Assembly: GCF_037911585.1 (NCBI RefSeq)
Contig: NZ_JBAJNS010000001.1
Coordinates: 3,590,001 to 3,654,000 of the forward strand
Length of the DNA stretch: 64,000 nt
Source of the DNA: Streptomyces sp. GSL17-111
GTDB taxonomy: Bacteria > Actinomycetota > Actinomycetes > Streptomycetales > Streptomycetaceae
Reading direction: 5' to 3'
Numbering within the stretch: the stretch's first letter is position 1; every line of letters begins with the position of its first letter. The notes under the pieces are model-generated. The model was not told the origin of the DNA. It ran no database searches and saw nothing but the letters and a program-made list of their open reading frames with translations. Shown piece by piece: positions 52,947 through 61,194 of this stretch. The position numbers and the translations under genes are program-made.

Positions 52947-53294
52947 ATGAGTGCATTCTCGTCAGCGTCCGCAGCGGGTACCGGCGACGACCGGAGGGCT
53001 GCGCCGTCGACCGTGCCGGTCCGGTCAGGGCGGCGGGCCCGGGTGACCGCCTCCGTGCTCGGGGCGGTGGTGGACGTGCCGCTGCTGGCCCTGGGGTCCT
53101 CGTTGGGTACCCATCCGTTCCTGTTCCTCTGCGCGCCGAGCCTGTTGTTCGTCCTCCTCGGGTGGGTCGTGCCGGATCAGCGCGGCGGGCGCGGTCTCGC
53201 CATCGCCGGGAGCATCATGGCCGTCCTCGCGGCCCTGTTCTTCCTCGTACTCTTCGGCATGTTGCTCTACCTGGGTGCGACGCTCGACACCTGA
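52947..53294 (+). CDS. Small membrane protein of unknown function
   Basis: 115 residues. Disordered 35-residue N terminus, then three membrane helices (about 37-55, 62-77 and 85-110; LAIAGSIMAVLAALFFLVLFGML). No family recognised. Convergent with the XPB-like helicase gene, 15 bases away. ATG 52911 would add 12 residues. Confidence 0.65.
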   Translation: MSAFSSASAAGTGDDRRAAPSTVPVRSGRRARVTASVLGAVVDVPLLALGSSLGTHPFLFLCAPSLLFVLLGWVVPDQRGGRGLAIAGSIMAVLAALFFLVLFGMLLYLGATLDT

Positions 53295-53309
53295 GCGGGT
53301 GGCGCGGCG

Positions 53310-54971
53310 TCACGCGCCTTCGGTGGCGTCCGGCTCGGGGAGGTCGGTGGCGTCGATGATGCGGTAGGCGTAGCCCTGCTCGGCGAGGAAGCGCTGGCGG
53401 TGGGCGGCGAAGTCCTGGTCGACCGTGTCGCGGGCGACGACGGAGTAGAAGCGCGCCTCGTGGCCGTCGGCCTTAGGGCGCAGGACGCGGCCGAGGCGCT
53501 GGGCCTCCTCCTGGCGGGAGCCGAACGTCCCGGAGACCTGGATGGCGACGGTCGCCTCGGGCAGGTCGATGGAGAAGTTGGCGACCTTGGAGACGACGAG
53601 GACGGACAGTTCCCCGGCGCGGAAGGCGTCGAAGAGCTTCTCGCGCTGCGCGTTGCTGGTCTCGCCCTTGATGACGGGGGCGCCGAGGCGTTCGCCGAGC
53701 TCGTCGAGCTGGTCGATGTACTGGCCGATGACGAGGGTCTGGTCGCCCCGGTGGCGGCGGACCAGGGCCTCGGTGACGCGGAGCTTGGACGGCGTCGTGG
53801 CGCAGAAGCGGTACTTCTCGTCGGTCTCGGCGGTGGCGTAGGCGAGCCGTTCGGAGTCGGTGAGGCTGACGCGGACCTCGACGCAGTCGGCGGGGGCGAT
53901 GTAGCCCTGCGCCTCGATCTCCTTCCAGGGCGCGTCGAAGCGCTTGGGGCCGATGAGGGAGAAGACGTCGGACTCGCGGCCGTCCTCGCGCACGAGGGTC
54001 GCGGTCAGGCCGAGGCGGCGGCGGGCCTGGAGGTCGGCGGTGAACTTGAAGACGGGCGCGGGGAGCAGGTGCACCTCGTCGTAGACGATGAGCCCCCAGT
54101 CGCGGGAGTCGAACAGCTCCAGGTGCGGGTAGACGCCCTTCCGCTTGGTCGTCAGCACCTGGTAGGTGGCGATGGTGACCGGCCGGATCTCCTTCTTCGT
54201 GCCGCTGTACTCGCCGATCTCGTCCTCGGTCAGCGACGTGCGGCGCACCAGCTCGTGCTTCCACTGGCGGGCCGAGACGGTGTTGGTGACGAGGATGAGC
54301 GTCGTCGCCCTGGCCTCGGCCATGGCCCCGGCGCCGACGAGCGTCTTGCCCGCGCCGCAGGGCAGCACGACGACGCCGGAGCCGCCGTGCCAGAAGCCCT
54401 CGACCGCCTGCTTCTGGTAGGGGCGCAGCGCCCAGTCGTCCTCCTTGAGCGCGATGGGGTGGGCCTCGCCGTCGATGTAGCCGGCGAGGTCCTCGGCGGG
54501 CCAGCCGAGCTTGAGCAGGGCCTGCTTGATCTGGCCGCGCTCGGAGGGGTGCACGGCGACGGTGTCGGCGTCGATGCGTTCGCCGACCAGGGGCTTGATC
54601 CGCTTGGAGCGCAGCACCTCCTCCAGCACCGGCCGGTCGGTGGTCTGGAGGACGAGGCCGTGCGCCGGGTGCTTGGACAGGCTCAGCCGCCCGTAGCGGT
54701 CCATGGTGTCGGCGATGTCGACGAGCAGCGCGTGGGGAACGGGGTAGCGCGAGTGGGTGACGAGGGCGTCGACGACCTGCTCGGCGTCGTGCCCCGCCGC
54801 CCGCGCGTTCCACAGCCCCAGCGGGGTCAGCCGGTAGGTGTGGATGTGCTCGGGGGCGCGCTCCAGCTCCGCGAAGGGGGCGATGGCGCGGCGGCAGGCG
54901 TCGGCCTGCTCGTGGTCGACCTCGAGCAGGAGCGTCTTGTCGCTCTGGACGATCAGGGGGCCACTGTTCAC
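53310..54971 (-). CDS. XPB/Rad25-like DNA repair helicase
   Basis: 553 residues. A helicase_C_3-type N-terminal domain (about 1-150), then SF2 motifs: Q-motif region ALRPYQKQAVEGFW, Walker A VVLPCGAGKTLVGAG (about 205), DEVH box IVYDEVHLLPAP, LGLTATLVREDG (motif III), VVSKVANFSIDLPEA and QEEAQRLGRVLRPKADG (motif VI). Bacterial XPB unwinds DNA 3' to 5'; its role is not settled. GTG 54971 has GAGG 8 bases upstream. A second, helicase_C_3/WYL protein lies at 61.2-63.7 kb, and the two are usually close together in Streptomyces. Confidence 0.93.
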   Translation of the reverse strand: MNSGPLIVQSDKTLLLEVDHEQADACRRAIAPFAELERAPEHIHTYRLTPLGLWNARAAGHDAEQVVDALVTHSRYPVPHALLVDIADTMDRYGRLSLSKHPAHGLVLQTTDRPVLEEVLRSKRIKPLVGERIDADTVAVHPSERGQIKQALLKLGWPAEDLAGYIDGEAHPIALKEDDWALRPYQKQAVEGFWHGGSGVVVLPCGAGKTLVGAGAMAEARATTLILVTNTVSARQWKHELVRRTSLTEDEIGEYSGTKKEIRPVTIATYQVLTTKRKGVYPHLELFDSRDWGLIVYDEVHLLPAPVFKFTADLQARRRLGLTATLVREDGRESDVFSLIGPKRFDAPWKEIEAQGYIAPADCVEVRVSLTDSERLAYATAETDEKYRFCATTPSKLRVTEALVRRHRGDQTLVIGQYIDQLDELGERLGAPVIKGETSNAQREKLFDAFRAGELSVLVVSKVANFSIDLPEATVAIQVSGTFGSRQEEAQRLGRVLRPKADGHEARFYSVVARDTVDQDFAAHRQRFLAEQGYAYRIIDATDLPEPDATEGA

Positions 54972-55102
54972 CGTTCGGTCCTCACGCGTGGGATCGGTCG
55001 ACTTTCCAGTCTCTCGCACAGCGCGCCCGAGTCCGCCCTCCCGCAGGGTGTGCCCTTGCCCACGGAGGAGGGCGTCACTCGTTGGAGTCTGTGGCCTAGG
55101 CA

Positions 55103-55159
55103 GTGTCGTTTGGTGGGCGGTATCGTCAAACTTTGACGATACCGCCCACCAAACGACAC
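55103..55159. repeat. Perfect 57-bp palindrome upstream of the AAA ATPase gene
   Basis: Positions 55103-55130 and 55132-55159 are exact reverse complements (28 bases each) around a single central C at 55131. No mismatch exists. It ends 21 bases before the ATPase start and lies 132 bases from the XPB start. It has no T tract, so it is not a typical terminator. It could be a large operator, a cruciform-forming site, a mobile-element end or a target of the linked ATPase system. Confidence 0.97.
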
Positions 55160-55180
55160 CGTCCGATGCTTGGAGCCGTC

Positions 55181-56545
55181 GTGCTGCTTCGCTTCCAGGT
55201 GACGAACCACGCCTCCTTGCGCGATGAGCAGGAGCTCTCACTCGTCGCGACCGACCGGCATGAGAGCAGGGCGGAGGGTGAGATCGCGGGCGGTGGGCAC
55301 CGGGCCGTCCCCGTCGCGGCGATCTACGGAACCAATGCCTCCGGCAAGTCGAACGTGATCGACGCCATGGGCTGGATGAGGGCGGCGATCCTCTCCTCGT
55401 TCCGGCGGTGGGACCCCAGCGGCGGCGTGCCGAGACGGCCCTTCGCCCTGCGGGAGCGGCCCTCCTCGTTCCCCAGCACCTTCGTGATGGACTTCGCCCT
55501 CGACGGGGTGCGGCACGAGTACGGCTTCTCCGTGGACGACGTCGAGGTCCGGGAGGAATGGCTGTACTACTACCCGGAGGCGAGGGCGCGTCGGCTGTAC
55601 GAACGGAAACGGGGTGAGCCCGTTGCCTTCGGCCGGTGGCTCACGGGCCACCGGAAGGTCATCTCGGAGCTGCTACGGCCCAACAGCCTCTATCTGTCCG
55701 TCGCCGCCGCTCAGGGCCATCCACAGCTGGGCCGGGTCTACCGCTGGTTCCAGTCGGGCATGCGCATGGCCACGGACGAGGACTTCGCCTCCCGGCTCGA
55801 TCACACGGTGCGGCTGTGTCTGGACGGCTCGTCCCGGGAGGACGGTGGGTCCGTGCTCACCCTGCTCACCTACGCCGACCTGGGCGTGTCCGGCCTGCGG
55901 GTCGAAGAGCCGGACGAGGAGTCACGTGCGGCGCACGAGCGGCTGACCCGTGCGGTGCGCGAGGCGCTGGGGGACAAGGTGAGGGTGGCTCAGGCCCGGC
56001 AGGACGTGCTGGTCGAGCACCGGGCGACGGGCGGGACGTATCGCCTGGGTCTGGGGGAGGAGTCCAGCGGCACGCGGACGTGGATCGGGCTGGTCGGGCC
56101 GGTGATCACCACGTTGGCCAGCGGCGCGGTGCTGTGCGTGGACGAACTGGACGCGCGCCTCCACCCGTATCTCGTGGACGCGCTCGTCGGCATGTTCCAG
56201 TCGCCGGAGACGAACCGCACCGGGGCGCAGCTCGTGTTCAGCACCCACGAGGCGGGCCTTCTCGGCCGCAACGCGCGCACCGAGCTCTACCGCGACCAGG
56301 TGTGGTTCACGGAGAAGGACCCGGATTCGCTGGCCACCCGGCTCTTCCCGATGACCGAGTTCCGCGTGCGTGACCAGGGTGGCGAGAACCTGGAGAAGCG
56401 CTACCTGGCGGGGCGTTACGGGGCCGTGCCGTATTTGGACGACGATCTGCTGCGGTCCCTGGCCGCGGCCTGCCGAGGTGGGAGTGCGGGTGGGGCGGGG
56501 CAAGCCGCTGAAGCGGAAGAAGGGCGTGCGCCCGGAGCAGCGTAG
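55181..56545 (+). CDS. AAA ATPase (RloA-like, AAA_15/AAA_21), probable phage-defence ATPase
   Basis: 454 residues. It begins LLRFQVTNHASLRDEQELSLVA, a common start of SMC-like AAA_15/21 ATPases. Walker A GTNASGKSN (G50-S57), Walker B AVLCVDELDARLHP (about 317), the signature-like LGLGEESSGTRTW (about 288-300) and the switch His in FSTHEAGLL. The family partners TOPRIM or RloB proteins in defence modules. GTG 55181 has GGAG 5 bases upstream; the frame extends to ATG 55166. It overlaps the RloB gene by 56 bases. Confidence 0.9.
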   Translation: MLLRFQVTNHASLRDEQELSLVATDRHESRAEGEIAGGGHRAVPVAAIYGTNASGKSNVIDAMGWMRAAILSSFRRWDPSGGVPRRPFALRERPSSFPSTFVMDFALDGVRHEYGFSVDDVEVREEWLYYYPEARARRLYERKRGEPVAFGRWLTGHRKVISELLRPNSLYLSVAAAQGHPQLGRVYRWFQSGMRMATDEDFASRLDHTVRLCLDGSSREDGGSVLTLLTYADLGVSGLRVEEPDEESRAAHERLTRAVREALGDKVRVAQARQDVLVEHRATGGTYRLGLGEESSGTRTWIGLVGPVITTLASGAVLCVDELDARLHPYLVDALVGMFQSPETNRTGAQLVFSTHEAGLLGRNARTELYRDQVWFTEKDPDSLATRLFPMTEFRVRDQGGENLEKRYLAGRYGAVPYLDDDLLRSLAAACRGGSAGGAGQAAEAEEGRAPGAA

Positions 56546-57131
56546 GTTCCTCATCTACTGCGAGGGCGAGTGCACCGAGAACCAGTACTTCAAAGGGCTG
56601 CGCAGCGAGTTGCGGGCCCTGCCCGTCTCGATCTGCATCGGCGGCGAGCACGGTGAGCCGAAGTCCTTGGTGAAGGCGGCGATCGCGCACCAGGAACGGG
56701 CCCCGAGGTCCGCAGCGGACCGGTACACCCCCTACGACGAGGTCTGGTGCGTCGTGGACGTGGAGGCCCCCGTGGCCCAGTCCTCGCTGGAGGCCGCGCG
56801 CAGGCTGGCCGACCGGAACGGCGTCGCCATCGCCTACAGCAACCCGTGCTTCGAGCTGTGGCTGCTGCTGCACAGTGCACCGGTGACGGCCTATCACACG
56901 TCGGCGCAGATGCAGCAGGCGCTGGAGCACAGCGGTGGGTGCGGCTACGTCACGTCGCGCAAGCACCTGGAGTACGAGGCGCTGCGGGCCGGGTACCCGC
57001 AGGCTCGCACGCGGGCGGAGGAGCTGAGGCGGCGCGGCTCCGGCGGGTGGTCCGACAACCCGTGGACCAACGTGGACCACCTCGTGGAGTGTCTGCGGGC
57101 CGCCCGGCACGGTGTCCCGCCACAGCGCTGA
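56490..57131 (+). CDS. RloB family TOPRIM-like putative nuclease
   Basis: 213 residues. FLIYCEGECTENQYFKGLR (about 20-38) holds the first acidic motif (E25, E27, E30) and VWCVVDVEAP (about 86-95) the second Asp pair; NPCFELWLLLH and the C-terminal NPWTNVDHLVECL match RloB. RloB genes stand beside RloA-type ATPases and were first seen linked to restriction loci; ATPase-TOPRIM pairs of this kind (PARIS, OLD) protect against phage. GTG 56490 has GGAG 5 bases upstream. Nuclease activity is inferred. Confidence 0.88.
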   Translation: MGRGKPLKRKKGVRPEQRRFLIYCEGECTENQYFKGLRSELRALPVSICIGGEHGEPKSLVKAAIAHQERAPRSAADRYTPYDEVWCVVDVEAPVAQSSLEAARRLADRNGVAIAYSNPCFELWLLLHSAPVTAYHTSAQMQQALEHSGGCGYVTSRKHLEYEALRAGYPQARTRAEELRRRGSGGWSDNPWTNVDHLVECLRAARHGVPPQR

Positions 57132-57255
57132 TCCCCTCATGCGCGAACGGGCCGGGCGGTGGGCCGTCCGGGCGGGGGTGCTGTTGCGGGTGGATGCGGC
57201 AGAGGTCTCAATAGACGAGAGGTACAAATGGGACGAACCCGAAGGGGATGATCCA

Positions 57256-57444
57256 ATGCTGCCGCTCAACGAACCGCTGACCGACCAGGCCACCAGGGAA
57301 GCGCTCGCACAGGACGTGGACGCGGCCCTGAACGCGACCGAGGCCGACGGTACGTTCCGCGACACCAGTGAGTGCGCCGGGCTGCTGCTGCTCGCCGGTG
57401 CGGTCCTCCTTTCTCCGCCCGCCCCGCGGCCGAAGAAGGGATGA
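57256..57444 (+). CDS. 62-residue peptide with hydrophobic C-terminal half
   Basis: The N-terminal 39 residues are polar and acidic (PLNEPLTDQATREALAQDVD, then TEADGTFRDTSE); residues 40-55 are hydrophobic (CAGLLLLAGAVLLSPP); the end is basic (RPKKG). It has a good ribosome site (AAGGGG, 8 bases). Either a small membrane protein or a leader-plus-core precursor peptide. It lies 11 bases before the four-gene operon and likely shares its transcript. Not recognised. Confidence 0.6.
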   Translation: MLPLNEPLTDQATREALAQDVDAALNATEADGTFRDTSECAGLLLLAGAVLLSPPAPRPKKG

Positions 57445-57455
57445 GCTGACCGCTC

Positions 57456-58175
57456 GTGGCTGAAGCACCGTCGCCCGCGTCCGGACTGCCGGACGCGGTG
57501 CAGAACACCGCTTCGGTGATTGCCTCCGCCCTCGCGGGCGGAGGCGATCACCTGTCCGTCCCCGATCTCGCCGGGTCGGTCGCGCTGTCCGCGAACGACC
57601 CGCTGCTCGTCGCGTGCGTCCGGGTGCTCGGTGCGGACGCGCTGGCCCCCGCCCTGCTGTACGGGGCCGCGGCCGCGCCGGCCGACGTCGCGCTCGCCGA
57701 GACCGCACGCGACGCCTACCCGCCCCCGCCCGAGGCGACGGCGGCGTCCGCGTGGAGCCACTGGGGGCTCGCCGAGGCGCTGCGGACGCTGACCGGGCGC
57801 GGCGTCCGGGAGACGCAGCCGGACGCCGACTGGGTGGCGGGGGAGCCGTGGCCGCGCCTCGCCCACCGCATGGCCCAGCTCGCCCCGCTGGCCGTCCCCG
57901 GCGTGGAGTCGGCGCTGGCCACGGGGGCCGCCAAGCGTCCGGTGGACCTCGGGCGCGGCTTCGTGCGGGCCGTCCGCCGCCGCGACTGGCTCCAGGCGGC
58001 GGGGCTCGGTCGCTGGCTCGCCCTCGTCCCGGGGGTGCCGACGACGCTGGGCCTGGACGCCGGGCTGGACTTCGTCCACCACATGGGGGCCGCCGACGAC
58101 GCCCGCGTCGCCCTGCACGTGCGGGCCGCCCAGCTCATGCGGGTGACGGCGCCGGTCCGCAGGGCCCCGGCATGA
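57456..58175 (+). CDS. Unknown protein, first gene of a four-gene coupled operon
   Basis: 239 residues, largely helical: ASVIASALAGGGDHLSVPDLAGSVALSANDPLL, then WSHWGLAEALRTLTGRGVRE and RRRDWLQAAGLGRWLALVPGVP. No family recognised, no signal peptide and no membrane helix evident. Its stop overlaps the next start (ATGA). GTG 57456 chosen. Confidence 0.7.
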   Translation: MAEAPSPASGLPDAVQNTASVIASALAGGGDHLSVPDLAGSVALSANDPLLVACVRVLGADALAPALLYGAAAAPADVALAETARDAYPPPPEATAASAWSHWGLAEALRTLTGRGVRETQPDADWVAGEPWPRLAHRMAQLAPLAVPGVESALATGAAKRPVDLGRGFVRAVRRRDWLQAAGLGRWLALVPGVPTTLGLDAGLDFVHHMGAADDARVALHVRAAQLMRVTAPVRRAPA

Positions 58176-59203
58176 GTGCCGCCGACGGGCCCACGGACGC
58201 CCCGAGCGAGACCCCGAGCGCCCCGACCGAGGACAGCGTCCAGGCGGGCGTGCTGCGCCGGGCGCTGGGCTGGCTGTCCGCGCACCGGGAGCGGTTCCGT
58301 CCGCCGCCGGACGCGGCCGAGCGGGCCGAGCCGGACGTCACCGTCAAGCCGCTGGGTGAGCTGGCGGAGCTGATGGCCGCCGTCCTGGGCCGCACCGCTC
58401 TCGGCGGTCAGGAGCACGCGCTGGCCGGGGAGTTGCTGGAGGCGGCGTGGGAGGTGGCCGGGCGCGGGGAGCTGTTCCTCGCCCTCGCCCGGGCCGAGCC
58501 GCACGCCACCTATCCCCTGGAGATGTACGCGGCGTTCGCGGGGACGGGCCGTCGGCACGCGGGTTTCGAGGCGCTCGCGCGGTCGGCCGCCGCGACCCGG
58601 TCGTGGCGCTCCACCGAGCGGGAGCCGACGCGCACGCTGGCCGTGCTGGGCGCCGAGCGCCGACTGGGCCTCGACCCGCACGCCGACCCGGCGGCGGTGG
58701 CGGCGGCCACCTGGCTCGGCGGGCTGCCGGAGCCGTGGGCGTTCGAGAGCCGGTCGGGGTACGCGGCCACCCACCACGTCTTCCACGTCACCCGGTGGGG
58801 CGCGGCCCCCGAGCTGCTGCCCGCCGACGTGCGCGGCCACCTCGCGGCCTGGCTCCCGGCGTGGACGGTGGCCTGCCTGGAGGAGGAGGCGTGGGATCTG
58901 GCGGGTGAGCTGCTCGCCGTCCGCGCCTGCCTGCCGCAGCCGCCGCCCGCCGAGGCCGAGTGGGCCGCCTACGCGGCGGCGCAGGGCCCGGACGGGGTGG
59001 TCGCGCCACGCGGCCCGGCGCCGAGGGCCACCGACGAGGCCGCCTTCCGCGCCTGCTACCACCCCACGCTGGTCGCCGTGTTCGCCGCCGCCCTCACCCT
59101 CGCCCCCGGCCGCACCCCCGCAGCCCCCGCCACGCCCGACCCCGCAGCCCCCGCCGCTTCCGATCCCGCCGTCCTCAGCCCGTCCGCCGGAGGCCGACCG
59201 TGA
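58172..59203 (+). CDS. Unknown protein (DUF6895-like), paralogue A
   Basis: 343 residues. Core RRALGWLSAHRERFRPPPD, KPLGELAELMAAVL, YPLEMYAAFAGTGRRHAGFEAL, YAATHHVFHVTRWG and ACYHPTLVAVFAAALTLAP. The repeated Trp/His pattern HHVFHVTRWG also occurs in the next gene, so they are paralogues. I think they belong to what is now called DUF6895, without certainty. The C-terminal 35 residues are Pro/Ala-rich. Coupled on both sides (ATGA, GTGA). Confidence 0.75.
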   Translation: MSAADGPTDAPSETPSAPTEDSVQAGVLRRALGWLSAHRERFRPPPDAAERAEPDVTVKPLGELAELMAAVLGRTALGGQEHALAGELLEAAWEVAGRGELFLALARAEPHATYPLEMYAAFAGTGRRHAGFEALARSAAATRSWRSTEREPTRTLAVLGAERRLGLDPHADPAAVAAATWLGGLPEPWAFESRSGYAATHHVFHVTRWGAAPELLPADVRGHLAAWLPAWTVACLEEEAWDLAGELLAVRACLPQPPPAEAEWAAYAAAQGPDGVVAPRGPAPRATDEAAFRACYHPTLVAVFAAALTLAPGRTPAAPATPDPAAPAASDPAVLSPSAGGRP

Positions 59204-60123
59204 CGACCCGCCCCCAGCTCCTGCACGACGTCGGTGTCCGGGCCCTGGAGTGGCTGTCCGACCACCGGCGGCACTTCCGGCTCAGCCTGGAGCCCGGCGA
59301 GGTGCCGGACCTGGGCCGCCTCAAGCCCGTCGGCGAGCTGGCCGTCATCGGCACGGCCCTCTTCCGCGAGGGGGTCGCCGGCAGCCGGCAGGCCCGGCTG
59401 GCCCGCGAACTCCTCGACTTCGCCTGGGAGGAGGTGCTGGAGGGCGGCGCCGTCCTGGACCGCGTCCAGCGGGACGAGCCGCTCAGCCCGATGCCGCTGG
59501 AGGTGTACGCGCCGTTCCGGGGGGACGGCCGCCGCCACCCGGGGCTGGAGCGCGGCATCGCCCACGGCCGTGCCCTGCGGAGCTGGGCCGCGCTGGAGAT
59601 GCTGCCGGTGCGCCGGCTCGGCTTCTCCGTCACCGAGGAACGCGCCGGACTGAGCCCCTCGCTGGCCATCGCCGAGGCGACGCGCCGCACCTGGCTGGGG
59701 CAGCGGCCGGAGCCGTGGACACTGGGCTACCACATCGGCTACGACGTGACCCACACCGTCTTCCACCTCACGCGCTGGGGCTCCCGTCCCGAGGCGCTGC
59801 CGTCCGACCTCGCCGACTACCTCGGCCTGTGGCTGCCCACCTGGCTGGAGGACTGGGCCGAGCGCGGGCACTGGGACCTGCTCGGTGAACTCCTCGTCGT
59901 CGACGCCTGTCTGCCGCAGCCGGCGCTGGAGGAGGACGTCTGGCGGCGCTACGCGGCCGCCCAGGACGGGAGCGGGGCTATGCCGATCGAGGGTGGGATG
60001 CCGGAGGCCGCCGACCCGGCCGAGCTGTTCGACCTCCTCCACCACCCCACCCTCGTCGCCGCGTTCGCCTCCGTCATGGCCACCTCCCGCTCCCTGGCGG
60101 CGCTCCCGGCGGGCCCGGCGTGA
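59200..60123 (+). CDS. Unknown protein (DUF6895-like), paralogue B
   Basis: 307 residues with the same layout as paralogue A: RALEWLSDHRRHFRLSLEPGE, KPVGELAVIGTALF, MPLEVYAPFRGDGRRHPGLERG, YDVTHTVFHLTRWGS, LLHHPTLVAAFASVMATS. His residues in THTVFHLTRW and HHPTLV are shared and could form a metal or catalytic site. GTG overlaps the preceding stop; its own stop overlaps the serine hydrolase start. Confidence 0.75.
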   Translation: MTTRPQLLHDVGVRALEWLSDHRRHFRLSLEPGEVPDLGRLKPVGELAVIGTALFREGVAGSRQARLARELLDFAWEEVLEGGAVLDRVQRDEPLSPMPLEVYAPFRGDGRRHPGLERGIAHGRALRSWAALEMLPVRRLGFSVTEERAGLSPSLAIAEATRRTWLGQRPEPWTLGYHIGYDVTHTVFHLTRWGSRPEALPSDLADYLGLWLPTWLEDWAERGHWDLLGELLVVDACLPQPALEEDVWRRYAAAQDGSGAMPIEGGMPEAADPAELFDLLHHPTLVAAFASVMATSRSLAALPAGPA

Positions 60124-61172
60124 TGGCCGGGCCGGCCCCGGCCGTCGGGGCGCCGCGCCGGGCCGACGCGGCGGGCTGGGAGGAGCGGGTGCGGGCGGCG
60201 GTGCGGACGCTGGACGGGCCCGACGTCGTCGTCGCCGTCAGCCGCGACGGGGAGCGCTTCGTGCACAGCGGGGGCCACGGCCCCGCCCGGCACGCCGACC
60301 GGGAGCGGCTGCGGTACGAGATCGGGTCGGCGTCCAAGACGTACACGGTGCTGCTCATGGCGGCGCTGGCGCACGCGGGCCGTGTCGGTGCCCACGACCC
60401 CGTCGTGGCGCACCTGCCACCCAGCCGGCCGGACCCGCACCGGGACGCCATCACCCTCACCCACCTGGCGACCCACACCTCGGGGCTGCCCCGGCTGCCG
60501 CACGACGCGGAGTTCCTGCGCCGCGCCGTCCCCGCCTGGCGCACCAACCCCTACGCCGAGTACGACACCGGGCACCTGCTGGACGCCTTCGCGCGCGCCC
60601 GCGTCCGGCACCGGCCGGGGAGCCGCTGGTGGTACTCGAACTTCGGCGTCTCCCTGCTCGGGCAGGCCCTGGCCCGCACGACGGCCACCTCCTACGCCGA
60701 CCTGCTCACCGACCACGTCCTCGGGCCGCTCGGGCTCGGCAACACGGGCCTGCACCCGGGGACGCCCGGCCGGGACGCCGTGGGCCACCGCCGGGACGGC
60801 ACGACGCCCGTGCCGCCGCTGGTCATGCGCGGCTTCGCCCCGGCGGGGGCCGTCCGCGCCACTCCGCACGACCTGTTGACCTTCCTGGAGGCGCACCTCG
60901 CGCCGGAGCGGACGCCGCTCACCGCCGCGCTGCGGGAGGTGACCCGGCCGGTCCTGCGGCGGGGTCTGCGGCCCCGGCAGACCCACACCCTGACCTGGTT
61001 CCGGGACGGCGACGTCTTCTACCACCCTGGTGCGACGTCGGGCCACGAGGCGTTCCTCGGCTTCGACCGGGCGACCCGGACGGCCGTCGCCGTCCTCGCG
61101 GCCCGCAGCTGGAGCCGTCGCAGCTCCCTCGGCCTGACCGGCTACGCCCTGCTGACGGAGGCCGGGGCCTGA
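60123..61172 (+). CDS. Serine hydrolase, class C beta-lactamase fold, no signal peptide
   Basis: 349 residues. Catalytic SxxK in IGSASKTYTVLLMAALA (about 63-66 of the chain), Tyr in WWYSNFGVSLLGQAL (YxN) and HPGATSGHE in the KTG/HxG position. Without a signal peptide it stays in the cytoplasm, so it is not a resistance enzyme or penicillin-binding protein; an esterase, transacylase or peptide-cleaving role in the operon is an inference. GTG 60120 is the alternative start. Confidence 0.9.
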   Translation: MAGPAPAVGAPRRADAAGWEERVRAAVRTLDGPDVVVAVSRDGERFVHSGGHGPARHADRERLRYEIGSASKTYTVLLMAALAHAGRVGAHDPVVAHLPPSRPDPHRDAITLTHLATHTSGLPRLPHDAEFLRRAVPAWRTNPYAEYDTGHLLDAFARARVRHRPGSRWWYSNFGVSLLGQALARTTATSYADLLTDHVLGPLGLGNTGLHPGTPGRDAVGHRRDGTTPVPPLVMRGFAPAGAVRATPHDLLTFLEAHLAPERTPLTAALREVTRPVLRRGLRPRQTHTLTWFRDGDVFYHPGATSGHEAFLGFDRATRTAVAVLAARSWSRRSSLGLTGYALLTEAGA

Positions 61173-61194
61173 GATCCGGCGTCCGACCGGGGGA

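Noticed and set aside
54972..55241. N-terminal extension of the XPB-like helicase through the palindrome
   Set aside because: The extension translates the palindrome and part of the ATPase start; a GTG at 54971 with a good ribosome site gives the normal helicase start.
57256..57444. Firm call of a RiPP precursor peptide
   Set aside because: No known modifying enzyme family (LanM, YcaO, radical SAM, ATP-grasp) is encoded nearby, so the label is left as unknown.
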